From: Citrus sinensis
Lineage: Eukaryota > Streptophyta > Magnoliopsida > Sapindales > Rutaceae
DNA length: 64,000 nt
Direction of reading: 5' to 3'
Assembly (NCBI RefSeq): GCF_022201045.2
Contig: NC_068559.1
Span: 744,001-808,000, forward strand
Shown: positions 35,316 to 49,065 of the stretch, piece after piece
Layout: each line of letters starts with the position of its first letter
Numbering within the stretch: position 1 is the stretch's first letter
Notes under the pieces: generated by a model
What the model was told of the DNA's origin: nothing
Database searches by the model: none
What the model saw: only the letters and a program-made list of their open reading frames with translations
Program-made: the position numbers and the translations under genes

Positions 35316-38124
35316 CTAATAGGGTCGATATCTTCTGCCACGGTTGCCATCATCACCGCCGCTACTTCCACCTCGTCCTCCACGTCCACCAGGACCATTG
35401 CTCCTATCAACTCTCCGTGGTCGAGGAGGCGGCATCTGTACTCCAGGCTGCTGACTGCACAATGGCCAAATAGCAAAAATTATGTTGAGATTATTTCACC
35501 CTTCAAGCATATGTTATTTGTTATATACCAACCAAACTGAAAAGCAACTTACAGAACATAGCCAATTTGACCATCTGGTAAGACCATTGGCACCATATGC
35601 ATCCCTGATGGCATTGGACCCCTACCATATATCATGGGCTGTTCATGCATGCAGATTAATGAATATCAATTCCAATGGTTAAGGACTCCATAAAAGATAA
35701 AATAAATAAATTTACAGATATACTCGTGTACCTGCTGGAAACCAGCAGCAACTCCAAATCCAGCACCTACGGAGCCATAAGGAGTCCCAGCAAAGCCACC
35801 ATACCCTGCATGTGGTAAATGGGTTGGAACCAGCCCAGGACTGTAGGGAAAAGTTCCTTCGGTTTTCTTATCCGTCTGAGGCTTTGCAAGAACAACCTCC
35901 AATACTTGGCCTGCAGTTATAGTCCTTTGAGTACACCGTTCAAGTAATGATGGTAAAGAAAAATTCAAGGAAGACCACTGGATTGCTTTTACAATATAGA
36001 ATTGGATTCTTTTAGGACAAACAACTATGAAGTGAACTCACATAAAAGAATACACAGTTTTTACAATTGGTGCAGTTTTTACAACTTGAATGTAAGTTAG
36101 CAAATATAAACTTCAGTTTTGTATTTTCAACAAGTAAAAGAACCCACAATTAGCCAACTGAATGGATAGGAGTCAGTTCTACCAGTTTTGGCTTCACTAT
36201 AACACAAAAACTGGGAAATGCAAATGCGACTTACCATCAATTTCATATTTCTCAGTATCCTTGACAGCCTTTAATGCACTTGACCTTTCAGCATAATGGA
36301 TGAACCCAAAATCACGTTTCCCAGATTTTCCAGGAGGCATGACCACTTTCGTCACTTCCCCATGACGCTGGAAGAGTTCTTTTATTTTCTCAGTAGAAGT
36401 GTTGTCAGGTATATTTTTCACATAAAGTGCCTTCACCTGGGAATCTCAAAACAGCACACACCTTAGACAGTCATTAAACCAAAATATGGTTTCAGTAATG
36501 TTTCCAGAAACGACTAGGCAGAGATTTTCTTGTGCGTGTATATAAAACAACCATCAACTTTTAGACTTTTCCTTTCAAGTTTTCATCCACACTCTATAGC
36601 CTAAAACATTTATAAGAAATTGATGCACCAAAGGCCTAACAGAAAGAGCCCAGAGGTGCTCAGGTGTTTCGCATTTGGCCTCAGAGCCTGAGAAAAAGAA
36701 TCCCAATAATCTCTGCAGTGTTTTTGCATGTGTGACCTATCTCATAAATTCAAAATCATCTTTAGGGATCTATGTACAGTTTTCAATATTAGAAATTGTT
36801 TTCAACTAACAGTATGGAAGAGATTTCTCTAAATTATATTGATATCAAGAAGAGATAAAATAAACGGTGAAAATAATGAAAGCCTGATGCAAGCAACATC
36901 AAATAACTTTAAAGTTTCAAACTGTTCTAATTCTTTGACAATTTTACCTGAGAAGCAGCAGCAGAGTGATCAGGTGTACTCTTAGGATCAGCCCATGAGA
37001 CGGTTGGAGTATTTCCATCCAACTTAAAGTTTGCATTGAGCATTTTCTGCCTTGAATAATCAGCACAGGCATTATTGTAATACAAAACAAAGGAAAAACC
37101 ACGATTACGAGAAGGATTTTGAGGATCCTGTAATTAGAAGAAGACAAATAAAATAGCAGTGTAAGTAGTCAAAAACTTGAACTTTATAAGATAAAAGCAT
37201 TATTTAATCCAAAACTTCACCTTTATGAGCTCAATGGTTTCAACTCCAGGACCAACATCCTCAATGACTTTTCTGAACTCATCCTCTGTCCAGTTCTTCG
37301 GAACATTACCAATAAACAACCTGTTTTTAGTCTCTGACAGTGAACACCTTATTGTTTTACCCTGCAATGATGAAATATAACAATAAGTAAATTCAGCTGA
37401 AGAATGTGTAAATGAGGCATGGAAAGGTTGTCTCACAAAACCTAACCATCCCAGGCATCTCTGATTTCCCAAATACTAAGTGAAGTTATGAGAGGCATCT
37501 TGATCACCTTAAGTTCTTTACTATGTAACTCATCGATGGCCTTCTTGGCAAACTCTTTTGATCTGAATGATACAAAAGCAAAACCCTTGCTTTCTCCACT
37601 CTCCTTGTCTTTCATTAACCTCACCTACAAAAATGATTTAAAGTAACAACAATGGCGAATGTCAAAACTAATAGAAAAGTTGTAAAATGTTATAAGCATG
37701 GATTTTAACAGTTTCTAACCTCAAAAACATCGCCTATTGGTTCACACAGATCCCTCAAGTCCTCTTCCGATGCATCCTTTGGAAGCCCACCAATGAAAAC
37801 TTCTGAGCCATTAGGAGGGAGGGCAAGAAGCTGGGCATGCTTATCTTTCTCGTCTTCACCAACGGAAGCAGTGGGCTTTTCTTCCTCTTCCACATGTGGA
37901 GTATCATCATCATTTCTATTTGCTTCTGCTGACTGATCTTTCTCACTAGCCCCAGCTTTTGAATGATCATATTCTTCATCATCATCATTTTCTTCAAAAT
38001 TTCCATCCCCACCTTCTTCTTCTGGATCTTCCTCTACTTGCTCTTCGACATCATCATCCATCTCTTCCATATAATTGTCCTCCTCAAGATCCACTCGGTC
38101 CTCAACTTCCGTGCTCTCAGCCAT
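35316..38124 (-). CDS. hnRNP Q/LIF2-like RNA-binding protein, three RRMs
   Basis: Nuclear RNA-binding protein of the SYNCRIP/hnRNP-Q/R type; the Arabidopsis relative LIF2 interacts with LHP1 and affects chromatin and flowering or immunity genes. Eight exons: 38124-37720, 37624-37508, 37361-37221, 37127-36948, 36436-36235, 35910-35732, 35638-35553, 35454-35316, closing to 482 residues. Residues 1-100 are extremely acidic. RRM1 starts at about 107 (EVFIGGLPKDASEEDL, RNP1 KGFAFVSF). RRM2 is at about 187-270 (RLFIGNVPKNWTEDE). RRM3 is at about 283-355 (ALYVKNIPDNTSTEK, RNP1 RDFGFIHY). A Gly/Pro/Tyr-rich part follows, then an RGG-like tail GGRGGRGG. The start is the first ATG (MAESTEV); an open GTG seven codons upstream is not used. 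Confidence 0.9.
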
Positions 38125-39182
38125 GACTGTTTCAAGATCTGGCACTTATCATCCAACAACAGCACCTGAACAGCATCGCAATGACCTTTAACTTTCGATC
38201 ATTAGAATAAAAATGCAAACAGTGGACAAAAGTAGAACTCAATTTTTGCTGTTTTGGACAGTGTATAAAAGTGGACTTCCAACCACAACCTTAGACACTG
38301 AATTCTCATTTCAAAGAGGAATACTCAGCTATAAGTATCAATTCCACTCGAGCAAGGGCATGTTTGCAACTGTTGAAAGCATAACAACTGGTGTTCTATA
38401 CATACTCACTTTTACTCAGGAGCTAATGCATATCGCCCAAAACCACAATTACACCTAACAACTACTGATTCTACTGTACAGCAGCTATAGATTAAAAGCC
38501 GCAGCACCACAATCGTAAAAATAAAGGAAAAAATAAAAATAATAATAACTATAGATATAATCAAACCTTTATGATGCCCAAATCCAAATTTGTAAGCAAT
38601 CCCACAAAACTAATAACAGCACATCTATAATTAAACATAAATTCAGAAACCCTAAAAAGGTAAAACACATCAAAACACTAAAGCCAACATCAGAAATACC
38701 CAGATGACCTAAATCAAATACAAAATCTTCGACTTTGCATGCAAAACAAATACAGATTCCAAATCAAAGGAGCTGCAACGCTTTTGGCTTTAGCTAAGCA
38801 CTTACCCGAAGTGGGAGCATAATTTTTTGGGGGCAGAATAGAAATAGAAACAGAAACAGAAAAATATAGCTGATGATAACACCAGTAAACGATGAGTGAG
38901 ATGTTTGGGGCATACCAATTATTTTGTGTTTTGTGTGTTGTTTTTGCTTTCTCTGTTTCTGTTTTTCTGTTTTCTTCCGTGTCCGTATGGATTATCCGAC
39001 CTCACTCTCTCAACTAAGCCCAAGGGTTTCTTTTCTTTCGTTTCTTTCTTTTCATTTGGGGGTGTGTGTGAAAATTACTCTGCGAGCATACTAACACCTG
39101 TGAGGATCTCTAACAAGTCAGATTCAGCCACGTCACATATCTAATGTCAAATGACTAAAACCCCCTCATGCAGCCATTCATC
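38125..39182. other. hnRNP-Q/LIF2-like gene 5' flank
   Basis: Upstream of the RNA-binding-protein start on the minus strand; a leader intron is possible because typical acceptor-like text precedes the ATG. No other gene is seen. An AG-rich repeat AGAAATAGAAACAGAAACAG occurs near 38840. Confidence 0.4.
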
Positions 39183-39606
39183 TAGGGTTGGCAACAACCC
39201 CAGGCCGAGTCTGGGTATCGCAATGCCTGGACCCGGCCCAGGTCTAATTTTTAGATGTTTGGACCGAATTTTTTAAGTCTGGTACCGAATTGGGTTTTAA
39301 TCTGGATACTTAGATTTTATATTTTTTTGGTAATTTTATAAGTTTTAAATTTATTTCAATAAAATTTTACAATAAAAATATAACTTTTAAGTGTTTAAAA
39401 TTTTATATATGTGTAATAAATGAGTCAAATAAATATAAATATTTAATATAATATATATTTTATAATATTTTTTTAATAAAATCCAAGTTCTGGGCCGGTC
39501 TCCGAGTTTATCAAGTAATGCCCAAGACCGGTTCGACTTTATACTCGGCCCACAACGCCTGGGTGCGGTCTGAGTCCGGACCGAACATGTATTTTTACCA
39601 CCCCTA
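39183..39606. mobile_element. Non-autonomous hAT-type element, 424 bp, perfect 8-bp target duplication
   Basis: Flanked by identical CATTCATC at 39175-39182 and 39607-39614. Ends are TAGGGTTGGCAAC and, on the other strand, TAGGGGTGGTAAA, typical of hAT MITE termini. The interior has GC-rich ends and an AT-rich centre, with no coding capacity. It lies between the divergent flanks of the RNA-binding-protein and oxidase genes. Confidence 0.88.
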
Positions 39607-39880
39607 CATTCATCACCTAGAGAAGACCATGTCTTGTACATTGGGCAATTATATATATATAAATTTTTTTTTCCTTTTTTGGAATAATGTTATCAACTCC
39701 TCAATCAACTTGGGGTAAAAGATTGTGACTTTGGTATCCTTAAGTCTGACCAATATCAAATGAAATATTTTTATTAATTTTTTGGTACAGTCAAAATTTA
39801 AATTATCCAAGAACACAATTATGCAAATACAAGACCCAAAGGTCTAAAATAGGCCGTACAATAGTTAATTTCAACAATAA

Positions 39881-42800
39881 TTAATCACACGACTCGCAGA
39901 AGCAGAAGTCAGAACTTAAACGAGTACACACTCTAGCATCCTTATAAACTTTGCCCGGCCTACAAAAATAGCCTTTACTTGGGGCACAGTGAATGTCTTG
40001 TGAACATATACACAATCCTTCTAATGCACAACCCTCTTTGAATATCATCACACCATCTTTCAATCCAAGCATTTGATCTGTCCACTCACTAGAGAAGAGA
40101 CCTAAGGGGTCAAATTTCTGTTTAACCTTTAAAAATTCTCCTGCATTTTTGTACTTCTTAATGACTCCATCAAACACTAAGTTTCTGTTCTTTCCCCAAT
40201 GGGGCAGCCCCCCATATTTGAACACAGCGAGTTGCTCAATTTCTTCGAGCACATCTTCATAAAGCCTTGGAGCCATTGGGTCCTTGCTTCTGTAATACAT
40301 GATATCAAAGTCTAACGAATCCTCTTGTTTGCCCAAGTAAGCATTTGATGCTTTAACATAACGCATGATAATCCCATTGTAAAGTTCTAAGCCACACAGT
40401 GCTTTAGGCTCCATTTGAACTAGTTTTTGAATATCTTGTATGAAATTTTTAACGACGGATAATGCAACGCTGAATGTTGTTTGATGAAAGAATTCGCCAT
40501 TGATTCTGGGATCCCAACCGCAGCCTGTGATCATTGAATCTTCTGCACTATCAAGGCAAGTTCCTGATGATTGAAGACGATTTTGATATCCTATAACTGG
40601 GTACCCAGCAAAGACTACACCTGTTTGATCAGAAGGAAAAAAAAAATTGATCATAATTGAAACTATTTTGATGCCAATGGTATTAGGATCTTTGTGCAAG
40701 AGTCGGAGAGATACCATCGTTTGTCAAACCAAATGCGAAAGCATTGAGAGTTGAGGTAACAAGTTTTCCCCCGATGCACTTGCCATCAGCATCACGTAAC
40801 GATTCTTGATTCTCCTCTGATTATTAAACAAGAAGCATGAAGCGCCAAAACAAAATTTGCAATTAAGAAATTTTAGGTGTGGACGTTCATATGTTTAAAA
40901 CGCGAATTTAAGATTAGTTTGTGATGTCTACTCCAAGTTCAATTGTACATTGTATTGTAACTAGAGCATCTGGTAAATATGATATCATTGTGTCAATTCG
41001 CATTTTAAAATATACAAATTTCCAAATTGGAGAACTGCCCATCTTGTAGTAAGCAATTGCATAACACATAGTGCGTGAATGAAGCAGAAGCAATGAATTA
41101 ACCAAATACCTAGACATTGGCGAGCACCGCCGACCACAATATCATTACTTTAAATAAATACAAACACAAATTGACCTAGGTTTATACGTGAAGGAGATCG
41201 AAAGTGATAGCTTGTTAAGAAGCTAACCTGTAGCTCTGACGACAGCCATAGCAACTGAAAGCATGGGGCGGAATGGAAAGAAATTATACAAGCCATTGCC
41301 GGAAGTGTTTGAGGAAATGCGATCATCAACTCGATAGGCTGCCTTTCGTTGACTTGGGTACCAAGTTATGTCTGCAAACTCATGTCGATGCCCAAAAATA
41401 GCGGCTTGATCACCAAGATCAGAATCACTCTTTTGCACGTATGCGATTGACCTCTTGAAGAGCGGTTCCAACTTGAGCGTAACCTATGCCACAAACACTC
41501 ATTCGTCTTTACTTTGGTTATTTCTTATGTGTCGCTTGAACACTGCATCACTTACATTCAATATTTCACATAGTGTGTATACCTGTATGTAATTCAAATT
41601 GCAGAATTATACTCTATATGTATAATTGGTGTCAGTATTTGATTAGTAGATCAATTTGGATGGCATAAGAGGCTTGGAATTTTAATCCTGCCAAACTGGG
41701 GCCAAGGAGCAGGGGGAGCCCTGAGGTGAAAATAAATTTCTGAAAAGAAGAGAGATCTTAATGAAGTTTACATCATTTTAAAAAAAAATCATATTTAGTC
41801 CCATCATATTTATTCTTTTTTTTATTACGGTCTACATCAAATTTAAGGATTTTATATTATGATCCCATCACAATTATACACTAGTTATAATCTATGTGAT
41901 TTTTTAATGTTTATTCAATATTTGGTCTCAATAACTATCTAATTGGTAATTAAAAACATCTCGAGTAAATGATTAGGTCTGTTATAAGTTTTTGTGAAAG
42001 TAATTAAAATCATGATTTTGATTAGTTGTTAATAAAATAAAATGTAATATAAAAAATAGGCATGTAGCACAAAATTTTAAAAGGTTCATGAGAGGCTAAT
42101 CAATGAGAAGGATCAAAATTCTCTCATAATATGAAGTTACTTAAAATTTAAAAAATTATTTCATGCGTAAATTAATACATTAATGAGAAACATACCTGAG
42201 AAATAACACCAAGAACACCAAGTGATACTTTAGCTGCATAGAAATCTTGGTGACTTTCATTGAGCACTCTCACGTTAACAAATTCCTCTTCAGGATTTCC
42301 CGGAGTTACAATTCTTATCTCGACAGCGTAATCATGAACAGAGCTCCCTCTACCCCACAGAGAGCTTCCATGGGCGCCTGTCCCAAGCATGCCGCCCACG
42401 GTCAGCCCCCACCAATACGGCCCATACGGCAAGGCCAGCCCGGCCTTAGCCGACTCCTCAATGACCTGCCTCAATGTCACGCCACTCTCTACTGTTACAG
42501 TCATTGCTTGCACATCAAGTTTCAATACGCGGTTAAGATGTTTTGTGCTTATTAGCAAGCCCTCTTGGCCAGCTGGGCAAACGAGCTTGGGAATGCTGTG
42601 AGAGAAACGTGTAGCCACTTTGATTCTTGTTTTGGCCATTGCTGCTGCTGCTACTATTGATATCAGCTCTTGCTCTGAAGCTGGGTACGCTACATTTGCT
42701 GCTTTACACACGCTTCGATCGGGGAACATACCGTATGAGTTTGTGATCGTACAGCTTGAATTATTGTTTGACGAACATTTGATTGGATCCTCTGGCGGGC

Positions 42801-42885
42801 TGCCATTTACGGCTATAAAGAGTAATAAGAAAATTACACATTTTGATCTGAATAAACTCCGAGCAGTACACACAGTATATGCCAT
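39881..42885 (-). CDS. L-gulonolactone oxidase-like FAD-linked oxidoreductase
   Basis: Flavoprotein of the aldonolactone oxidase family, probably secreted or membrane-associated, proposed to act in a side route of ascorbate synthesis. Exons 42885-42196, 41483-41228, 40816-40715, 40620-39881 close to 595 residues, the usual length of plant GulLO-like proteins. Residues 1-29 form a signal peptide ([16 protein letters not shown]). The FAD-binding PCMH domain follows with [20 protein letters not shown] and [18 protein letters not shown]. In the second exon [20 protein letters not shown] matches the family HWxK-like region. A Cys-rich C-terminus ([20 protein letters not shown]) is typical of plant members. 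The start is the first ATG (MAYTVC); a TTG three codons upstream is open but not a likely start. Substrate cannot be told from sequence. Confidence 0.92.
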
Positions 42886-43048
42886 GTTTGACAAATAATA
42901 TTATTTTGGTGGAGATGATAAATGAGATACATCAATGATCTTGTTCTTTGTGTATTTTGAAGTGATTCTTTATGTAATGATGGTAACAGTCTAACAGACG
43001 TATTTATAGTTGTGTGGCGTGCAAGTGTTTCATTTCCATGCAAATTTT

Positions 43049-43862
43049 GGGAAATTTACAAAAATAACCTAAACAATTTTGTAATTTTCACAATTAGCCC
43101 TTTAAACTTTTTTCTATCAACATTAATCAAACACAAGATTTTCTCCCCAAAGTACCCTTGTTTATAAACCAAAAACAACTTTTCTTCTCCCCTTGATCAA
43201 ACGAAACGCAATCTTGTACTATTGAATCATCACCGGCGACGACAAATAACAACGGCAACCGATAACGGCGAACGGTAAAAGTGAACTCCGATCAAATACA
43301 GCGTAATCCATCCGGATCCAACACTAATTTGTATCAACGAGTAGTAAGAGATATTTTCTCAACTTGCGAACTTGATTCAGTGCGATTGCAGACAGGTGCC
43401 TGTCGCACCAACTTGTCGCACCTACTTATGATGATGCAAACTGTTGCTTCTTCTAAAAATCAAAATTGAATGAGCACTTCAGCAGTGGCGCCTTGCATGG
43501 CACCTCTACTTCTTCATCCCCTTCTAGCTGGTGAATGTGAGATTGAAACTGATTTCAATGTGGGTGGTGACGGTTATGGTCAGTAAATCATGCTCAAGCC
43601 ATTGTCATAACATTGTTGGAGGAATATGATAAGATATTTGGGGTAAGCTGTAATGATTTCTTTTCTGTTAAAACTTGGGTGACACATATTTCCTCAAGCC
43701 CTTGAAGAATTGTACTTATAATCAGAACTAAGTGGAAGTGGAATTGAAGAGGCTACTGATGATGATGGAGACGATGATCAGGATGGTGCAACGCTAGAGT
43801 CTGATGCATATACAGATGATGATCTTGATAACGCATCAAGTAGATCTTGCAGTGAATTCGGC

Positions 43863-43899
<37 letters not shown>

Positions 43900-44029
43900 G
43901 GAGAGAGAGAGTTATGGGAGGAGCATTTTTGGCACTAGGGTTGATTATTGGCTAATGTTGACAGGAAAAAAATTGAGGGGTTAGTTATGAAAATAACAAT
44001 TGTTTTTAGGTTATTTGTGTAAATTTCCC
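43049..44029. mobile_element. MULE-like non-autonomous element, ~980 bp
   Basis: The ends are inverted repeats of about 50 bp: GGGAAATTTACAAAAATAAC on the left and, on the other strand, GGGAAATTTACACAAATAAC on the right. CAAATTTT precedes the left end (43041-43048) and follows the right end (44031-44038) with one base in between, giving an 8-9-bp target duplication. Inside are a (GA)n run at 43862-43899 and GATGATGA-rich text that looks gene-derived, but no intact transposase. Confidence 0.68.
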
Positions 44030-46017
44030 ACAAATTTTTGTAGTGTAATGATCATTTGTAATAAAAGAAAACTTTGCCCAACCTCTTATTAGGTTATTAA
44101 CTCAATTCTTTGGTAAAGCAGTTTGATTATCTAGCTAGATCCACATCTATTTTCTATTAAAATATTAGGTAAATGAATATCTTTTAAAGATTTTTTAATA
44201 CACATGCTGACCTTTTTATCTAAGTACGTATGATCAAGATTTAATTTTTTTTTAATTGCACACGAGACTGTTCTACATCTTCAAAGACAGAACATAAATA
44301 TTTAATTTTTTTTTATAGATTTAACTAAATGTGTTGTAGCTGTAAGAAGCAAAATCAAATGTAAAAAAAAAAAAAAAAATTGAGATTGAATTTGCTGTAT
44401 AAAGATTGAAGAATCGATTGAGGTCATGAAAGCTATGAGTTCTACGTTCGAGCAATATAATAACCAGAAGCTACTTTGATTTGAAGAGCATATAGCATTT
44501 TTTATGTTTTACCCTGAATATATAAGATTTTTTTATTTATTTCAAAATTCAAGTTCAAAATTGAACGTCAATGGCGACACCAAAAATTTCAGAGATGGGT
44601 GAATGGATGAATGCATTGCTGCAGGGGAGGTACGGGGAGAGAGAGAGAGACGAAGATGGTGAATGAAAAAAAAATAATAATAATAATTAAGAGAAAATAT
44701 AAGAGAGACAACGGATTAATGGAGGAATTTTGTGGGGCTCACTAAATTCATTTTTCTGACTTTTTTTGCTTAAAAAACAAGGTAAGCATTTATTTTGGGC
44801 AACAAAGTGAGCAGGATTGATTTACGTTTACCTGACACGCTCTGCTAACAGAGCACATTAAATATCGTCCTTGCAACCCTCTGTTATTTCCGCAAACAGC
44901 TGTTTTGTACGTGCAACATCAATTCAATCGTCCTTTGCTCTTAATTTCTTCAAGCTGCTTAACTACTTATTTTTTTCACGGTACGGAGCAAATTAATAAG
45001 CACGATGACAATGGGATGAGGTGGGGTGGGAGTGGAGAGGCCTACTCTATTTTTTTCTCTGTTATAAATTTTTGTCTTCATTCTTCATTTTATTCTTTAA
45101 TAAATTTAGTGCGGTGAGGATGGAAAATCTTCATGTGGGGAATGATTTTCTCATCCCCACCTCATTCCCCATTCAACAAAACATATACAAAGTCAACTAA
45201 ATCCTATGAGACAGAAGCAAAAAGGAAAAATAAGGGTTTGTCTAACACAACCCTTTCAAACCTAAATGTGAACAACATTATAGAAGCAAATAAAAGGTAT
45301 GTTATATTTTAAATTCCTTAGCATTTTAGAGTAGCGAAATACACACTATATTAATTGAGAACTTATTTACTTAAAATTGCGGCAATGATGATGCAACTTT
45401 GATCAACGATTGTTTATTTGCTTATGGGGAGAAGTTTGACTCGAAGCATTTCATAACTATAAAGCCAAACATAATCCACCTATCTTAGTTTATTGGCTTC
45501 TTTTATTTTGTGCTAGTTGTAGCATTATTGACTAGTTTACCGGTGGTAAATTTTTTTTTTAACTTCTAGTTGTACCTGCTCAATGGTTGTATCAAACTTA
45601 TCATTTACTTCATTTCCCAATTGTCAATATATTTATCTTTTAGCACTTCAGCAAATAAAGTTTAGACATGAGAAGTTTGAATGATGAAAAGCTCACTCTC
45701 GTGTTGAAATTTAATTGTCAAAAATTTTATGCAAACTGCCAAGTGTGCAAATGGTGTTTGTAAAAAAATTAATATAATTTTTTAGGGTTAAATTGGTAAT
45801 TTAATTATTTTCTTTTTATTAATGGCCAAACAAAAAATTTATTATAAAAGGGTAATATTGTAAAAGTAAGACAAAAGAAATAAAAAGTAACGGTTGAGGT
45901 AGATGTATCAATACTTTAACAACATAGATGTTTTAAGGTATTTTTAAAAATACAAGAACTAAATGGACACTAATATTAAAATATATGGACTAAATGAACT
46001 TTTACCCTACGATAAAC
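44030..46017. other. AT-rich spacer
   Basis: No gene recognised. Contains short GA-runs near 44638-44652 and an A-run near 44364. The open frame at 44905-45117 is not convincing. Confidence 0.45.
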
Positions 46018-46451
46018 TAGGGTTGCTAAAAAAATTCGGCCAAAGCCCATATTCTTGACAAGAAGTCCAAACCTTTCAAAACCTCGTCTAAACTTGGACG
46101 GGTCTGACTTGGGCCAGACTTGAGCTTTTTCATTAAATATAAAATAATTTTTTAATAAAGTAAAAATATTTAAATTAAAAATAATTATCTAATACATAAT
46201 AGAATAATAATCTAATACACAAAATATTAGTAACACAAGATAATAAATCACAAATATTAATATAAAAATATATTAATTTAATATTTTGACTTTTTCCTTT
46301 TTTATTTAAATTTAATTTATATAAATTTCTTTTTTCCTAGACCTTTATCTAGGCCCAATTTGTGTGGGCTTTGAATTTTTCGGCCATGTCCAGGCCCAAC
46401 TCGTGGGCCCGAGCCGAGCTTGAGCCGATTCGAACTTTTTTGCTAACCCTA
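46018..46451. mobile_element. Non-autonomous hAT-type element, 434 bp, 8-bp target duplication with one mismatch
   Basis: Begins TAGGGTTGCTAAAAAAATTC and, on the other strand, TAGGGTTAGCAAAAAAGTTC. The flanks are CGATAAAC (46010-46017) and CGTTAAAC (46452-46459). GC-rich ends around an AT-rich centre resemble the 39.2-kb element in style, though the sequences differ. Confidence 0.82.
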
Positions 46452-48380
46452 CGTTAAACAGTTAGATTGCTAAAATCACACGTACGATACATCCATTGGT
46501 CCTTAAGTAAATATATATAGCAATTCCCGCCTACGTCCACGCCTCCAAGCTCACTCGACTTGAGAATTTTACTATACAAGCCTCTCAATGCTTTAAGTTC
46601 TTTACAATTGACTTCCAAGGTGTCAATAGACCTTTATAATCAAGAGATTATCTCCTCAATCCCTTCACCCCCAAGTGTTTCTCACTCTTGGATACTCACA
46701 ATTTGATGAGAAATAAAAATTAGAGCAAACAACTCTCTTTTATAGTGGATATACAAACGATAGCTCAATGAAGATTTAATCTATGATGATTTACAAAATT
46801 GAAGCTCAATATATATTGTGTGCACTTGTTTATGCTTGTAAAGATTACCAAAAAATGAATTGGATTTGATTTTATATAGTTTGAGCCCAAAAACTAGCCG
46901 TTGTGAGTTTTCTGATGACAACCGGCATGCTGCTTTCGAAATCCGATTAGCCGCTTTTATTACAGTAAGTTACTGCCCATAATTTGGTCTACCGCTTGTC
47001 AAATCTGGTTAGCCGCTTGTTACAGTGACTGCTACAGTGCATTATTTTTTAAAATTATAGTTTTGCCCTAAAATTTTATAGAATTACGATATGACCCAAA
47101 ACGTCATAAAACTTTGCACAAAGGTCCAATTTCAAAATTTCTAACTAATGCCAGTTATTCCAAAACTTTCTAAAATTATGGTATCACCCAAAATGCTATG
47201 AAGCTTTTCAAATAAATCACTCTAAAGAATTCCAAGCAATACTTGTTGATTTCAAAGTTTTCAAAAACTCTTTCAATTAGATCATCAACTTGAAAAACAA
47301 CCAATTTTATAAAATTATTTTCCCATTAAATATAAAACATTTATGATATGAAAATAATGATTTATTTAAAATATATAAAAAATAATTCGAGTTTTTAAAA
47401 ACTTAATCATTCTTAATTTTGTTTGTTATCATTAAAATTAACATTATGAATACATAAATGTTAACATGGCAAACTAATTCATTTATACCTTAATAAAAAT
47501 AATTTCATTATTTTGTTTGTTATCATCAAAATCAACATTATGGATACATAAATGTTAACTTAGCAAACTAATTCATTTATACCTTAATAAAAATAATTTC
47601 ATAATGTCTTAAGCATAACTAAAAAGGGAAAAAAATGATGAAAAGGAAACAAATGGCCAATGAAATTTGGCACATTATATTGTATTATTTCAATACAAAT
47701 GTATTTATATTATACTATATTGTATTATCTATATATTATGATAGTGTTGTACAGTGTTCGATACTATACTATATTGTATTAATTTTTAATTATTGTATTA
47801 GTTTTTCGGGTCATTAATTTAAATTATATATTTGAAAACCATATTCTTTAGCACTTAGAAAAATAATAAATAAGTCTTAAATTTTAGAATTTTTACATCA
47901 ATTTTTTTAGTATAAATGTAAAAAAACAAATCACAATCCTTTATAAAATACAGGTAAAACTAACAAATTCTAAATTTTTTTTCCAATATGACATTTGTTT
48001 TTTTAAGTATTTCCCAAATATATAACCTACGAAATTATGATCGAAGCAAATAATTTAATAAAATAACCTCCAAAAACTATCACACTATAAACAAATATTC
48101 AAAACATTGAAAGTTCATTTAAACTCATCTTAGGGTGATGGTATAAAAGTTTACACCTGCTACAACATGGTCATAAAAGAATAAAGTGATAGATAGATGT
48201 ATCATAATCCTAGTTCACACATCAACATGACAAAATATCATTGCAAAATATCATTGATAAATTAGAAATGCATACTTCCTAATCAAACTCTACCTTTCCT
48301 CCATGCTTAAGCAAAAGCATCGTAAAATATTATAACTTATGGTCACAATCATTTCATAATGTCTTGAAAGTCCTTGTTTG
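46452..48380. other. AT-rich spacer containing a tandem duplication
   Basis: No gene recognised. CCGCTT/TTACAGT-rich text at 46900-47040 looks repeat-derived but I cannot name it. Confidence 0.4.
47416..47603. repeat. Two-copy tandem duplication, 94-bp unit
   Basis: ATTTTGTTTGTTATCAT begins each copy (47416 and 47510), and each ends in TAATAAAAATAATTTCAT. The copies differ by only a few substitutions, so the duplication is young. Confidence 0.85.
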
Positions 48381-49065
48381 AAGGTTTCTTAACCATTAAA
48401 TTTAAGGGCATTAGCTCATCATCCACATTGATATCAAAGCAAGCTCTTTAGCAATGTATTAGTATGATCTTTACTATTTCCATACGTATTCTGAGACATG
48501 TTAGTGTTGGCTTAGTGAAAAGTTGAAGTTAATTTATCAATACTAACAACAATATGTTTTTATGATTTAGATCTCTTCCCATGTGATGATTGTGAATGTA
48601 ATTGAGTAGTCTATTGAAAATTTGAAGGTGAAGGCAGCAAACATTTGAGAACCTTCATCATCCATCATTCAATCTCACTATCATCATCATAAATTTCTTT
48701 TTAAGGTGTTGTACTAACCATATCAATTGGAGTTTTTGCCAACCTTGCTGTTGCACAATCTTTTCTAAATATATATGCTAGCCTCTCATAATATGGAGAT
48801 GGTTAGTCCCTCCAATTGCTTGATCTTTTACATGACTATAACATTAAAATAAGATAGTTAAATAAATTATATTACATTCGTATTAAACAAATTATATCAA
48901 CCATGAAAATAAATCATGACATATAAGGAAAATCCTTTTCCTTATTTTAATTCAAAATATTAACCTCTATATATGATTTTCAAAATTCTTCTCCACGCAT
49001 TTTCGTACATCATTCCATCCAAAACTAATAAAGTTCAACATATCAAATGCCAGCTCATAGCTTAG

